Assembly: GCA_947044405.1 (NCBI GenBank)
Contig: CAMRHE010000321.1
Location: 1,364,001 to 1,428,000, forward strand
Source: Leptodactylus fallax
Lineage: Eukaryota > Chordata > Amphibia > Anura > Leptodactylidae
Length of the DNA: 64,000 bases
Direction of reading: 5' to 3'
In this document: positions 45,995 through 57,800 of the stretch, piece by piece
Numbering within the stretch: position 1 is the stretch's first letter
Layout of the letters: each line of letters begins with the position of its first letter
Notes under the pieces: model-generated
Told to the model about the DNA's origin: nothing
Database searches by the model: none
The model's input: the letters and a program-made list of their open reading frames with translations, nothing else
Translations under genes and position numbers: made by a program

Positions 45995-48300
45995 GCCATT
46001 ATGTGTAAGGTCTATTCCCCCAATGTAAGACAATTCAATTCCCTTTTCAAATGCAGGAAGACCATTATAGATTATGAGAAACATGCTCCTGATGAAATAT
46101 GCCTGCAGGAATCTTACTTTACCCATAATTCTGCCCCCATGTTTCTCCACAGACGCTACACCCTAATCCATTGACCTCTATATTATACTAAATCTTGGGG
46201 TGTATTTACACTGTTCAATCACACATACCCCCTGCAAATTACCTCAACTATCGGATTTGGAGGGTTGATACATGATTATTTTGGGAATCTTAATAGATAG
46301 TATGCTTTGTACAGTCAATTCCTATGCACTCAATGAATACCATATCCCTCTTTGCCACCTTGGCGATATTGAACCCCTCATATTTCAATATTGGATATGG
46401 TGAGGGGACTTCAATTTTGTTACTAACCCAGCTCAGTGTCCCATGACACTGACTGTAAATGTGCCACTACTCAAAAGAAACTCCTGTCTGATAACCTTAG
46501 ATTGCTTCATCTCACTGACACAAGGAGAGAACATAATGGCTCCAACAGGAGATATATATTTCTCTCCGCTGCTCATCACCACCACTCTAGAATAGATATG
46601 ATACAGGCCTCAGTCCATACATTGACTAACTTGCACGGTCTGGTCTGACCATGACATTGTTTGCTCCGAGATTGACTTCATTAGTTGGGGGTTATTCCAT
46701 TCACTTGGAGGTTGAATAAAACCCTACTGATCAATCCCACAGTCTGGACACAACTTTCCCAAGATCTTAGGGACTATTTCACTGATAATGTCACTTCAGA
46801 GGTCACCCCCCCCCCCCCTTTGGCTATGGCTGTTGCTTAAGGCTTTCATATGGGTTTGATTCATTGCTATTGCCTTCAAGAGAAAAAAAGAAAGGTGAGG
46901 ATAGGATGACTAGATTATGTATAGCTTCATTCGTAGGCCCTCTTTATTTTTATACAAGGCGATTCAGGACACTAGATGTCAGCTAGATGCATTCTGTCGC
47001 ATGTTACCGAAAAAGCATTGCACTGGACCCAAACAAAATACTATACATAGGCCAATAAGCTAGACAGGTTGTTAGCCCAGAAACTGAGGAGTAGACAACA
47101 AATGAACCAGATTTTCCAGATCAAAACTAAAGGTCCATACCACCAAATCTGGATTGGCAGTCCTATCAGGCACTCTAACAACCAATACAAATATTACAAC
47201 CTTTTTGTTCCAAATCCACCAGAGGCAATAGGTCACCTAAATGCTATGGTAACAGATGTGGAGATCGAACTCACAATTAAACACCTTAAGCTGGGGAAAG
47301 CCCCCGGATTGGTTGTCTGCAGCCTATTTTAAAACGTTTCTTCCCATGCTTGCAGGGCTAACCTTTGCCTCCAGTATTCCTGGACGCTATGATAACCATG
47401 ATCTGGAAGCCGACTAAGAGCCCTCTTTCCAACTTAGCTCAACACCTGAATCTTTTCCTACCTCCCTGGTCTACGGTGACCAAGTATGATAATATCCGCA
47501 AAATCTTCACTATCATAGCTTGGACACAGAAAACATCTTGGCTCTGTACTCTCCTGGCTCTAGACATAAAAAAGGCCTTTGATAGCCTTTTTTGGGACTA
47601 TCTCTTTGCAATCATTCATAAGATTGGTATTGTTGGCCCCTTCCAGAGCACCCATAGATTCCTCTTTCCTCCACCCCTTCATCAATTGCAATGGGGAGAG
47701 GCACTCTCTTGGTGTTCCCTGTCTCCCCAGCTTTGTTTGCTTTGACCATGGAGCCCCTGGAATATTCCATAAGATCAAACCCTAATATCAGGGTGGTTCA
47801 CATAGGCACATAGGGAATATAAGATGAGCCTAGTCACAGACAACTTGCTGTTGACCGTCACTAGCCCTCTGACCTCTCTCCCCAACTTAATTAAACTAGA
47901 TGAGTTATTTTTGGCTTCAGGACTATGTGTGAAGGTGTCAAAGTCAGAAGTAATGTTCTGCAATGTCAACATTAAGCTAATAAAGCTAAACTTTGGCTTC
48001 AAAAAATGCCACAAAAGGTTACCATATCTAGGTGTCACCCTCATCCCCACATAAACGACCTGTATGCTGCCAACTATCTCCCTTTGCTACATACCATTCG
48101 CAGGAGCTTTCATGCTTGGGATACCGCCTTAATATCATGGCTGGGGCAAGTCCATGCCATCAAGATGGTGACCATACCATGTCTTCTCTACCTATTTCAG
48201 ACTCTTCCCATACTATTTCCAATGACTGAACTTTGTAAACTGCAGGGGGATGTATTCTGCTTTATTTGGGCCAAAAAACCCAGAGAATTAAGGCCTTAGT
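45995..48300 (+). pseudogene. L1/Tx1-like ORF2 remnant: endonuclease and dead reverse transcriptase
   Basis: Endonuclease pieces: VYSPNVRQFNSLFKCRKTII and PDEICLQESYFTHNSAPMF (near 46010-46150), and HHHHSRIDMI (46579-46608), whose family form ends in RIDYI. RT pieces: TIKHLKLGKAPG (47273-47308), LALDIKKAFDSLFWDYL (47552-47602), a region like GCPLSPLLFAL decayed to frames near 47700, and MSLVTDNLLLTV at 47824. In the last the catalytic FADD has become VTDN, losing the second aspartate (47842-47844 is AAC). The thumb follows as KRLPYLGVTLIP, then YLPLLHTIRRSFHAWDTALI in another frame. At least four frameshifts separate these blocks. Confidence 0.8.
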
Positions 48301-48980
48301 CATATATCTTCATAAAAAGAATGGGGAAGGCTATCAGTTCCCAGCTTTAACAAGTACTTTTTGGATGCCTGGTTGGAACAGTTGGTCCTAGTGTGCGAAC
48401 CCCACAATGTCCCTTGTTGGCCCCCACAATGTGGCCTGCTCGGCTAACCCCCTTCCAAGAAGCCTCAGGCATGACTTTTTTCTGTCCTAGTACACCTTGT
48501 TGTGGAGGGCTATCCGCTTCACATGTAATATGCAATCAAGAATATCTTTCCCCCAGGGCTATTGGTAGCTAACTTTAAATAGTGGATAGATCAAAAACTC
48601 ATTAAGTTACATGATTTCCTCCATAAGAAGTTGGCATCACCCTTGCATATCATGGAACATTATGCACTACCTACACAGGAGGATTTTAGTTTACTTCAAG
48701 TTTTATCTTTCTGGCACTCAGTTGCCGGCGCCACCATCCCTGTCCTATACACCCCTGCAGCGATATGTGCTTTGTTTTTCAAAAGGGTATGCCTTATTTC
48801 TTATGTGTACAGTTAAATGTTTAGCCCCCGATGTTATGCTTCCCTTTATGTTAAAGTGGAAGGAAGATCTCCCTGGAAACATGGCATTAAAGAAAGGAAA
48901 ACCTCTCAAGATTTGTTTCGTTTCTGGTTCGGGTGATTTTTGCCTGTCCCCTGCCCTGATTTTTTCCAGTCAATTTACTG

Positions 48981-49968
48981 TGTAAGAGACAGCCAATGTT
49001 GTCCTAAGCTTTATTTGTCTGTATAAATTGTTAATGTTGAATGTATTTCTGTGATTCTGTTCCTTTAAGACAGCAGCCATTGTAATTGTGACATGATGCT
49101 GGAGTGAGACCCCCCCTTTTATGTCAGCCTGCCTGTTCTGCAGACAGAGTGTGAGCAGAGAAGCAGGAAGTGACGAGACAGAGAGCAGCAGCCATCTTGG
49201 CAAGAGAGAAGACAGGTTTCTGTGCTGTGTTGAACTGGTGTGGAGATTTTTCTGTACAGCTAAGCTGTATCTTGGTCCAGAGACAAACAGAGTGTAAAGA
49301 GACAACAGGACTATTGAGTCCACGTGAAAGGAACTGTGCTCAGTGGCTGATCAGTGAGACTGACATTGTGACTGTGTATATGGATACCACAGATAGAGAC
49401 TCGCAGTGCTGTTGATGTACTGGACAGCACCTGCTAAGTCCCGGCTTACATCCCAGCTCAGTGTATGGATTCGGCAGGACTGTCAGTGTGCTGAGTGGAA
49501 CCTGCTGTTGGATTACATTGCATTCATTGGGTTTCCCTGTTAAAGAGGACTTCATTTCTCCCAAGATCCTGATAACCGTGAGGGGAGGACGCTTCACTAT
49601 AAAAGAAAGGAACGACTTTGGGCCCCACCGCGCGCTTCTACGGACTGTAAGCGGTCCACCTGGACCACTGGGGAAAAGGGGGTGCACCCAAATGTGATGT
49701 CAGGGTCAGTTAGGGATAGTTTTGAGTATATTGTTCATTCAGTGTCCATACTGCAGAAGTGGACAGAGTAAAAGTAGAAACCATTGCAGAATTTGCCTTG
49801 AAATTGTTCATGCTATATTGTATATTTTGCTTGTCTTTATCCCTGTCATTTTACCTTCAAATAGCTTTTATTAACTTATAGTAAATATATATTCTTTTCT
49901 TGAACTACCGCGTGTGCGTTCATTTCTGGTTGCGGAGTCCAAACCACCTGCCTTGCTCTCGGTTCACA
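48981..49968 (+). mobile_element. Solo LTR, 988 bp, with ACTG target duplication
   Basis: The block starts TGTAAGAGACAGCC and ends TCTCGGTTCACA. ACTG precedes it (48977-48980) and follows it (49969-49972). A TATA-like CACTATAAAAG is at 49594-49604, and an AT-rich region suited to polyadenylation lies near 49867-49890. Flanks on both sides read as one L1-like 3' region, which supports a solo LTR left by recombination. A 4 bp duplication fits a gypsy-type or gammaretrovirus-like element; I cannot choose. There is no internal coding sequence. Confidence 0.65.
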
Positions 49969-50097
49969 ACTGCACACTGCTTAATTATAATAGTGATTGG
50001 TAACAATTCTGACACTATGTGTAATTGTGTATGTCTTTTTGTTTTTGTCTTTTTTACAAAAAAAAAATATTTAAAAAAAGATAACAAAGCACTATAA

Positions 50098-50790
50098 CAG
50101 GGGTCAGCAACCTCCGGCACCTGTGCTGAAGTCAACACTTCAGGGATACTTACTCGGCACAGGGTTCTCTATAATGTTTAAAAAGCTATTGCTCCAGGTA
50201 ATCCCACTCTCTCATGGACCATGTAAACACAGTCAAAGTGGAGGGAACTAACCAATTGCAATAAGGCACTATGGGGAAAAGCAGGAGGCATGGCGTCCTA
50301 GTGTCCGGGCTGTGAGCTAACCTAGACAGAGGACAGCAATTGCCTATGCATTTCATTTTTGTACCATGAAGCAAATGCAAAGTGAAGTATGATATGGCAG
50401 CTGAACATGCTGAAGTAAGTGTCTGTTCATTTCAACAAGGCTAGACAGATTTGTAAGGGTTTATACAACAAAAAAAAAGACTGGGCTATGCAAGGGACAT
50501 CCTGTGCCTCCTCATAGGACGTTTACTGTAGATCACTCTACTGTTCAGCCAAAAGCCATATTCACCAAAGAGAAGAATTGTCTTTGCACAAAAAACGTAA
50601 TGGACAACGATCACATTGAAATGGACATTTAGTCAAACAGTTAATTGGTTACTGGTATGGCCTGTTTTATATATCTTTCATGGAAGGGTTGACATCCTTA
50701 CAATTATTGCATGGCACACTGATTACTTCATCTTTGACTTTTTAAAAAGAAAAATTGGCACACAATACAAAAAAAGGTTGCTGACCTCTA
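50098..50790. mobile_element. hAT element, non-autonomous, 8 bp duplication (7/8)
   Basis: CACTATAA (50090-50097) and CACTAGAA (50791-50798) flank it. The left end is CAGGGGTCAGCAACCTCCGG and the right end AAAAGGTTGCTGACCTCTA; the right tip has mutated from CCCTG. Interior non-coding. Confidence 0.82.
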
Positions 50791-50849
50791 CACTAGAAGA
50801 ACTAAAAGGGAGACCTGGTCAGTGAGTATTAGACTAGAATTATGTCAGT

Positions 50850-52200
50850 CAGCTTTTTTTTTTCTTTGCCATTAGAATGACAGCATTTTGTGTGTATATT
50901 GGGTAACTAAAAAAAAACAAAAACAAACGGAGAGTTTTCAGAATAGCAGGATGAGTCACGCTGTTTATTGGGTAAGCAAAAAAAAAACCCTTAAGAAAGA
51001 GATTTTTAAGATTAGTGCACATTGCAAGACTTTTTATTGGGTGAGCAAAAAGAATATAAACCCTTTGTAGATAATTAAAAGTTAAACAGTTTTGCAAATA
51101 TAAGTAATTAAACATTTTGCAGAGTTTTAAAGATTTTCTCTAAATATTTTGTGGTCAAAAGTTGTTGTCTTGATTGGTTGCCAGTGGATACGACCATGAA
51201 TGCAGGACCTTTCTAAGGTCAGAAAATCAGCTATGATTTCCTTATTGTGGCCAGGATATCTTCTTATACATGTAGTGTCCCTGCCTGATAACCCAGTTAC
51301 AATAAAAAAATAAAAAATAAAAACATGGCTGGGTTCCTGAGAAGTCCCAGACCACAGAAAGTTTCTGCATTCGTGGTCGTATCCATTGGCAATCGATCGA
51401 GACAACAGACTCTCACCACTAAGAAAGTTAGAGAAAATCTTTAAAACTCTGCAGAATTTTTAACTACTTATATTTGCAAAAATGCTTAACTTTTACTTAT
51501 CTACAAATATAAATATGATTATGTTCATGGGAATAAAGAAAACCCTTACCAAAAGGAGAAATTTTTAGATTAGTGAACTGTGTCACCACACTGTTTAAGA
51601 AACATGGATTTTTTTTAGATTACAGAAGGCTGCGAGACTGTTTATTGGGTGAGCAAAAAAAAAAAACTATTAAAAAATTGAGATTTTTTTAAAAAACCCT
51701 TAAGAAAAAGATTCTCATATTGCAAAACAGACTGTAAGAAAAAAATTTTCATTAACAATACTGATGTCAGTAAAAATTATGTTAAACACTCTATGGTCAC
51801 GGATCAAACTGCTCTATTGCAAAACAGATTATTGCCAAAGAAGTTGTTAACTGTCTTTTGTCTGTATAACTGCAACAGTCTGGTTCACACAGTCTCCCTC
51901 ACTCCTATCTATGATTTCTATCACTATCTGACTGTAATTGGTTAAATCTGACTAAAGCTTGTTCTAATTCCCCAACTTCTAAGATTCTCTAGTTGTATTG
52001 CAAGCTTTTCTACCCTAAGTGCTGTGTATTGCTTAAGAAAATTGATTAATGGTTTTGGATCATGCAGTTATGAATAACACAACCACCCTGAATTCATCAC
52101 TGAAATACCTCATGTTCCAGCCCACAGCACCTTATATACTGTAAATGATAAATGACATCAGCATTGTAAGGTGTCCACCTACAACAGACTATTGACTGAG
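50850..52200. repeat. Second locus of the A-rich tandem repeat
   Basis: TATTGGGTAACTAAAAA, TTTATTGGGTAAGCAAAAA, CCTTAAGAAAGAGATTTTT and related units recur here and match the block at 33850-34520. The flanking sequence also matches (for example GCAAAACAGACT near 34712 and 51725, and GTAAGGTGTCCACCTA near 52168 against GTAATGTGTCCACCTA at 35016). It is a partial copy of that hAT-like element; I see no terminal repeats. Confidence 0.75.
51064..51512. mobile_element. Fold-back MITE of about 450 bp
   Basis: The left arm TTTGTAGATAATTAAAAGTT is inverted at the right as AACTTTTACTTATCTACAAA. The arms stay similar for about 80 bases (GCAGAGTTTTAAAGATTTTC and its complement). A second inverted pair lies inside: GATACGACCATGAATGCAG and CTGCATTCGTGGTCGTATC. 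It sits within the A-rich repeat at 50850-52200. Confidence 0.88.
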
Positions 52201-53150
52201 TCTGTCAGGTGACAGAACGTCACAATGAATCACAGACACATGTGACTTCTACATGTGGTGGTGGCCATTTTAGTTTGTGAGAGATGAACTGCAATTTATT
52301 AGCAAAGGAAGCTCACTGAGTGCTGTGTGCACAAATATGGGAGCCGCCATGATGCACCTCCCCTCTGACCTGGCAGTCACATGACCATTAGGGAGACAGG
52401 AACTCCGAGAGCTGCTGGGTCTTAGAGGACCCAGACCAGCTTTGGAGTACAGCATAGGAGGCTGTATTCCTTCTGTAACTGGGATGTATGTATCTCCCCA
52501 GTTACAGGGGAAATCACCAAAAAAAAAAAAAGTTAAGATGACCTTATTGGGGGGGGGGGGGGCACAATGTGTTAACAAAAATAAGAATGCAAAAAAAATA
52601 AAGTAACCCCTTGCCACTACCCTACCACCTCCACAGGTTATAGCCTACTCCCGGTGACAAAACAATAAGTAAAAATGACCATAACGAAGATAGAAAACTA
52701 TTTATTTATTTATTTATTTATTTATTTTAGCAGCACTTTGTGTTATTAGAAAAATACGATAAAATGTGAAAAACAAGACACTTCCTCTCCTTTTTTGTTT
52801 ATATTTTCTTGAATATCAAACTAAAGAAAAAAATATGGAAAAATAAAAACAACATAAAAATAAATCCCTATTTGTCACCGAAAAAGATGCAAAAATTATT
52901 TGAATAACGCAAAGGAAAATGTTATAGCACTCCAAACAAAAGGCATGTACGAAAAAAAACTGAAGTACTGAAGTTGTTAAAATAATCCAGTCTTTCAGAA
53001 AATTAATTAGTCCTGATTCGGGCGTTTTTTTTTTTTTTACATAAACAGCTGTTTTTGGGGTTTTTTTTTGGGGGGGGGACAAAAAAATTAAATGTAAATA
53101 CATATCAAGCCTCTTATATACTCTTTACATGAAACTGGATGTCCAAATGC
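52201..53150. other. Unassigned stretch with a TTTA microsatellite
   Basis: Contains (TTTA)n at 52700-52727 and poly-G and poly-A runs, but no coding frame I can support. The minus-strand frames here are low-complexity. Confidence 0.6.
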
Positions 53151-53154
53151 CTAA

Positions 53155-53561
53155 GGGTGGGTTCACACCTGCGTTTGAGTCCGTCCGCTGCCAATCCGAG
53201 TGAAAATCTCGGGGAACGGGATCGGCATCAGATACTGACAGGTTAGCGATGCATTGGTTAAAAACCCATTCATTTGAATGGGTTTTTAAAGCAATGCGCG
53301 GGTGTGCGCTTACACCCTCTGCGCTGTGAAGCCGTTTTTTTTTTCGTCGGACACGAAGTCCTGCATGTCCGACTTTGTTTCTGACGAAAAAAAAAGGAGA
53401 GTATAAGCGCACACCCGCGCATTGCTTTAAAAACCCATTCAAATGAATGGGTTTTTAACCAATGCGTCGCTAACCTGTTGGTATCCGATGCCAATCCCGT
53501 TCCCTGAGATTTTCACTCGGATTGGCAGCGGACGGACTCAAACGCAGGTGTGAACCCACCC
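53155..53561. mobile_element. 407 bp Harbinger-type MITE with very long arms
   Basis: Flanked by TAA at 53152-53154 and 53562-53564. The ends are GGGTGGGTTCACACCTGCG and its complement. The arms are nearly perfect for about 190 bases each, so the transcript would fold into one long hairpin with a short loop near 53350. The open frames on it are shadows of the palindrome. Confidence 0.93.
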
Positions 53562-53930
53562 TAACTTTGTTATGATCGTGTCACTCACCTGAATAGCTGA
53601 CTTCCAGAGTTTAAGACATTATCAGGGAAGAACACTTCTGAAAGTAATGCATGTTCCTTGGTATTTCAAGACTCACTACGTGTTTAAATGGCATTTTATG
53701 GAACTAGCAATAATAGTTTGCTGTGTTTCAATTATGCAACATTTCCCCTATGAGGACCAACATGAAAAAAGCATGGTTTTACTGCAATTATGTATCATAA
53801 TACAATAATAGCTAATCAAGTTTCAATCCTAACGTGTCACAATTGCGTATGCATAACACAGATAATGCACATTGTTGTTAGAAAATATATTCTATAATCT
53901 TGCTAAAAAATCTTTACTATAACTGTTCAG

Positions 53931-54651
53931 TAGAGATTGGCAAACCTCTCAGAATTAGTTTTGTTTAGGGTGTCTTGGTTCCAAGATTTGTTTCAGGTTG
54001 AACAAGTTTGATACAAACCACCTTTCAAATGGCTTTAGAACACACTCAGGGTTACTAGAAACCTATCTATCCTCACCTATCCTATTACTGACTCTTTAAG
54101 GCAAACACAGCCAAACTTATAGAAAAGTGAAAGTGACATTATTATACCCTGGGTCTCTTAAGACCCCAGAGTATAATAGGTAGAGACCCAGGGGAGGTGT
54201 AAAAAATAAAAAAACATTCATACTCACCTTCCCTTACTTTTTTAGGCCTCTCGCCGTGTCTGACACTCACTCTCTGTCTCCTCTGTGATGTTATGCATCC
54301 AGGGTCACCGCTGAGGCCTGTGATTGGCCAAGCTTATGATTTTAAGATACTCTGCGTGCCCATGTGACTGCTGGTGGCCCAATCAAAGACCTCAGCGGTG
54401 ATTCCGGGCGCATGATATCATCAGGAGAACGCAGGATGGCGCAAAGATGCCCAAAGGAGGTAAGGAAAGATGAGTATGTTTTTTTTATTTTTTGCACACA
54501 TGGGACTTCACTTATTATACACTGGGGCCATTTCAGTATAATGCGGAGGCCATTTTAGTTTGCCCAAGACTAATCTCCATTTGTTTCGTAAAAAGCAACC
54601 AACTTGATATATTCGGGTGTAACCCAGTACAAGTCGGTTCGCCTGTCTCTA
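53931..54651. mobile_element. hAT-like element, TAGAGAT family, with palindromic module
   Basis: CTGTTCAG (53923-53930) and TTGTTCAG (54652-54659) flank it (7 of 8). Ends are TAGAGATTGGCAAACC and GGTTCGCCTGTCTCTA. The interior holds the palindromic module TTATACCCTGGGTCT...AGACCCCAGAGTATAAT (about 54144-54178), a GC-rich segment with CTGTGATTGGCC, and a degraded GGGGCCATTTCAGTATAATG unit near 54525. Confidence 0.75.
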
Positions 54652-54869
54652 TTGTTCAGTATAAATATCATATCTTTTTAATACCTGCTTCAAATGCTAA
54701 CATATCTGAACATGTCCAGCCAAGAGGAAGGGTAAGGGAACGCCTATGGGTAAGGGAATACCTAAGGATACCTATGTATCTGATATAGTTAAAGCTGGTG
54801 AAAAACTGGCTAACATATATGACTAAATGCACTTGAAATTCTGTAGTTATTCAAAAAAAAAAACTTTAA

Positions 54870-55772
54870 AGGGGTTGTCTAGGATAAATCAATACTTTTA
54901 CCTTAAGATAAACACCATCCCCCCGCCTAACTTCTAACTTACTTTGCAAAAAATGTATATTTACCCTGATCATCGGGGTGATCCTGTGACCACCCCAAGC
55001 ACATTTTCTGATTTTCCGGTGACGTTCTGTTTCCCTGTTTCCGGAAACGAAAAGTCACCAATACTACCCCTTCCCAGCCCTCCCTACTTACCTGTCTTCC
55101 TGTCCGGATATTCTGGCCACAGAACATCACTTACTTCAGGGGAGACGTCTCTTCCTCTTCTTGACGTCTGTCGCCTCCCACGCCTGCGCAATAGAGTCGG
55201 AGTGCTGGCATGCTGGCTCTATTGCGCAGGCGCCAGAAGACTGCAAGAGGAGAAGGACCCGGCCTCCCACGCCTGCGCAACAGAGCCAGCACTCCAGCTC
55301 TATTGTGCAGGCGCTGGCAGACATCAAGAGTGGAAGGATCCGGCTGCACAGAAGGTAGTGATTTCCCGTGCCCAGAAGATCCGAACAGGAAGACAAGTAA
55401 GTATGATGAGTTGGGGGAGTGGGCTGAGTTAGTTAGTTAGTCAGTTAATTAATTAGGAAGGGCTAGTAGTGGGCTGGCTAGCTAGGGAAACAGGGAGTGG
55501 GTGTGAGGGAATGAGAGAGGGAGGGGGAGGAAGTGAGAAGGGGATGTAGTGTGAGTCAGCTCTGAGTGAAGAGCTATGCATCATGGTAGTTGTAGGATAA
55601 ACGAAAAGAAAGCTACACCATGTAAACAAATGCAGAGGATGCCAAGAGCTTCCAGAGAAACCCGAGAAATCATTCAAAACACTGCTAAAGATATTTGGGT
55701 GCACTTATTAACCCATTAATAACACTAACTGACCTTTTTTAAGAAAATATTTTTTTTGTCCAGAAAACCCCT
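54870..55772. mobile_element. TTAA MITE, AGGGGTTGTCCAG family, 903 bp copy
   Basis: TTAA at 54866-54869 and 55773-55776 flanks AGGGGTTGTCTAGG and TGTCCAGAAAACCCCT. The interior contains two CGCCTGCGCAATAGAG-type segments and their complements (55180-55320), forming nested hairpins. No transposase. Confidence 0.85.
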
Positions 55773-55860
55773 TTAATAAAAGTCATGATGTAGTAGCTGC
55801 TTAACCCGTTCACATGGTGGAATTTGCTGCCAAGTTTGCAGCGGTAATATTGACATTTAA

Positions 55861-56417
55861 CCCCTTCCGCTGGTGGCAATTTTCAATTTTGACTCCCCGC
55901 CTTCCAAACCCCATAACTTTTATATTTTTCCATTCACAGAGCTTAGAGGGCTTAATGTTTGCGGAACAAAATGTTTTTCATAATGTTACCATTCATTAGT
56001 CTGTACAATATACTGGGAAGCTGGAAAAATTTCAGAATGGGGTGGAATTGGAGAAAAAATGCATTTGTGCGGCTTTCTTATAGGCTTTGTTTTTACAGCA
56101 TGTACTGTGCAGCCAAAATTACATGTCACCTGTATTATATGTTTCAGTATGATTTCCGGGGATACTAAATTTATATACAATTTTATTTACATTTTAACCC
56201 CTTAACAAAAATACAAAAAAGTCGACGTATGCATAGGGCGTCTTTTTTGCAGGGCCAGGTGTACTTTTTAGTTATACCATTTTGGGGAATGTCTATTGCT
56301 TTGATCACTTTGATCACTAAATTGCATAAGAGTATAATCCTGTATTTAAAGGAAAATGGAGCTGCTATGCAAAATAAGAAAGGCATCTTTGGAAAGTATA
56401 GAAGGAGCCCTACAAGG
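55861..56417. mobile_element. TTAA-family element fragment
   Basis: TTAA at 55857-55860 precedes CCCCTTCCGCTGG. The next 250 bases (CCATAACTTTTATATTTTTC, ATAATGTTACCATTCA, GGAAGCTGGAAAAATTTCAG) are the reverse complement of the right part of the element at 4141-5380. It continues to the palindrome at 56418. Confidence 0.65.
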
Positions 56418-57190
56418 ATATCAAAAAAAGAAAAAAACATGGCCCGCACATCCCAATATTATACATTGATCTTGTGCTTCTCAGCAAAATCTACAATACA
56501 GAACATAAGGTTCTTAGTATACATATTGATCAAGGTGTATAAGCCCACTAGCCACTTCACGGCGACCTCTTTATAGTGGGTCCCTACACTACTGGGTGCG
56601 GCACCGAACAGCGACTGCCACTACCACGATACAGCGCCCACAGGGCGAGCGACCCAGCAGCCCAGCAACACCCCTGCCGCCAGGCCAAGCCCCCAGGCTC
56701 TGGGCCACATCGCCCCATGGGCACCGCACCAGTCCTTTGACTGAGACCATATGGCAAGGTGAACTCTTTGAGACCTGTTCACACGTTGCAGTCCTTTGAC
56801 TGACACCATATGGTAAGGTGAACTTTTTTGTGATCTGTACACATGCTGCGGTGTCTGTCGTTGCTGGGGTGCGGTGCCCATGGGGCGATGTGGCCCAGAG
56901 CCTGGGGGCTTGGCCTGGCGGCAGGGGTGTTGCTAGGCTGCTGGGTCGCTCGCCCTGTGGGCGCTATATCGTGGTGGTGGTGGCGGTCGCTGTTCGGTGC
57001 TGCACTCAGTAGTGTAGGAACCCACTATAAAGAGGTCGCCGTGAAGTGGCTAGTGGGCTTATACACTTTGATCAATATGTATACTAAGAACCTCATGTTC
57101 TGTGTTGTAAATTTTGCTGAGAAGCACAAGATCAATGTATAATATGGGGATGTGCGGTCCATGTCTTTTTCTTTTTTTGTATATTTTTGT
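56418..57190. repeat. 773 bp near-palindrome between 14 bp direct repeats
   Basis: The arms (about 56425-56732 and 56870-57183) are inverted copies with only scattered mismatches. They include GGCACCGCACC / GGTGCGGTGCCC and GCCACTTCACGGCGACCTCT / AGAGGTCGCCGTGAAGTGGC. The loop of about 140 bases contains a 59 bp tandem pair (TCCTTTGACTGA at 56733 and 56792). GGAGCCCTACAAGG occurs just outside each end, at 56404-56417 and 57191-57204. Open frames in the arms are mirror images and not genes. Confidence 0.85.
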
Positions 57191-57204
57191 GGAGCCCTAC
57201 AAGG

Positions 57205-57620
57205 TACTGTCATTAGTTTGATACCAATTTTTGCTGCTGACAGTCTCCATTTAACAGATTGTTTTACAGCAATCAACATGAAAATCAACTGATTTGAAAG
57301 TGTGCTAAACTTTAGCACATTTAGCATTTCTGATGCTAACTTGACAGTGGGGTCAGGCTAGTGCCCCCTATACTGGGGTCTTCACTGAGCCTGAGGCACA
57401 TTCCATGCCTGTCATCCCCAGATACGCCAATGTGTGTGCCCATGTGAGGGGCAATGTTGGGAAAGGTGACTGGCATATCATATTTTTGGGACCAGGGTCT
57501 ACGGTACATCACCAAATATGTCAACAAAGTTTACCACCAAACCAGACACACCTACCCAAGGACAGGTTTGTCAGATCCCCACTTCTTGAAGTGTATTTAG
57601 TAAATAAGTACACTTACTAA
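57205..57620. other. Unassigned stretch, no gene
   Basis: No coding frame or terminal repeat recognised. It may continue the TTAA-family element that the palindrome interrupts. Confidence 0.4.
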
Positions 57621-57623
57621 CAT

Positions 57624-57800
57624 AGGCACGTTGTCACCAGCATTTACTGAAGTAGATGAAGTGAGGCACAACAAAGGTTAATGCCATTTGTTCAGCAGTA
57701 AGGAACAGCATCATCAAAATCAGTAGTCCAACACAACAGGAAGACAACATTTATCTGAGCATGAAAACAGCAGTCCCAGAGTGGTGCACATTGCGATTGC
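57624..57800. repeat. Direct repeat pair, copy 1
   Basis: CACGTTGTCACCAGCATTTA, CTGAAGTAGATGAAG, GCACAACAAAGGTTAATGCC and AACAGCAGTCCCA recur in the same order at 59003-59150. Spacing is about 1.37 kb. Confidence 0.65.

Larger units (their letters stand above)
44941..50085 (+). mobile_element. L1/Tx1-like LINE 2, decayed, with solo LTR in its 3' part
   Basis: Order along the plus strand is an ORF1-like remnant (about 44980-45655), an endonuclease remnant (45995-46670), RT remnants (47069-48300), C-terminal remains, a 3' region and an A-rich tail (ACAAAAAAAAAATATT, 50056-50080). A solo LTR (48981-49968) interrupts the 3' region. The coding parts contain many stops and shifts. Confidence 0.75.

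Noticed and set aside
52816..53103. Minus-strand hydrophobic frame of 95 codons
   Set aside because: Translation of poly-A and poly-T runs; the hydrophobic and lysine composition is a by-product of low complexity.
56596..57142. Open frames rich in proline, arginine and tryptophan in the palindrome
   Set aside because: The same frames appear in both arms in mirror form and no domain is recognisable.
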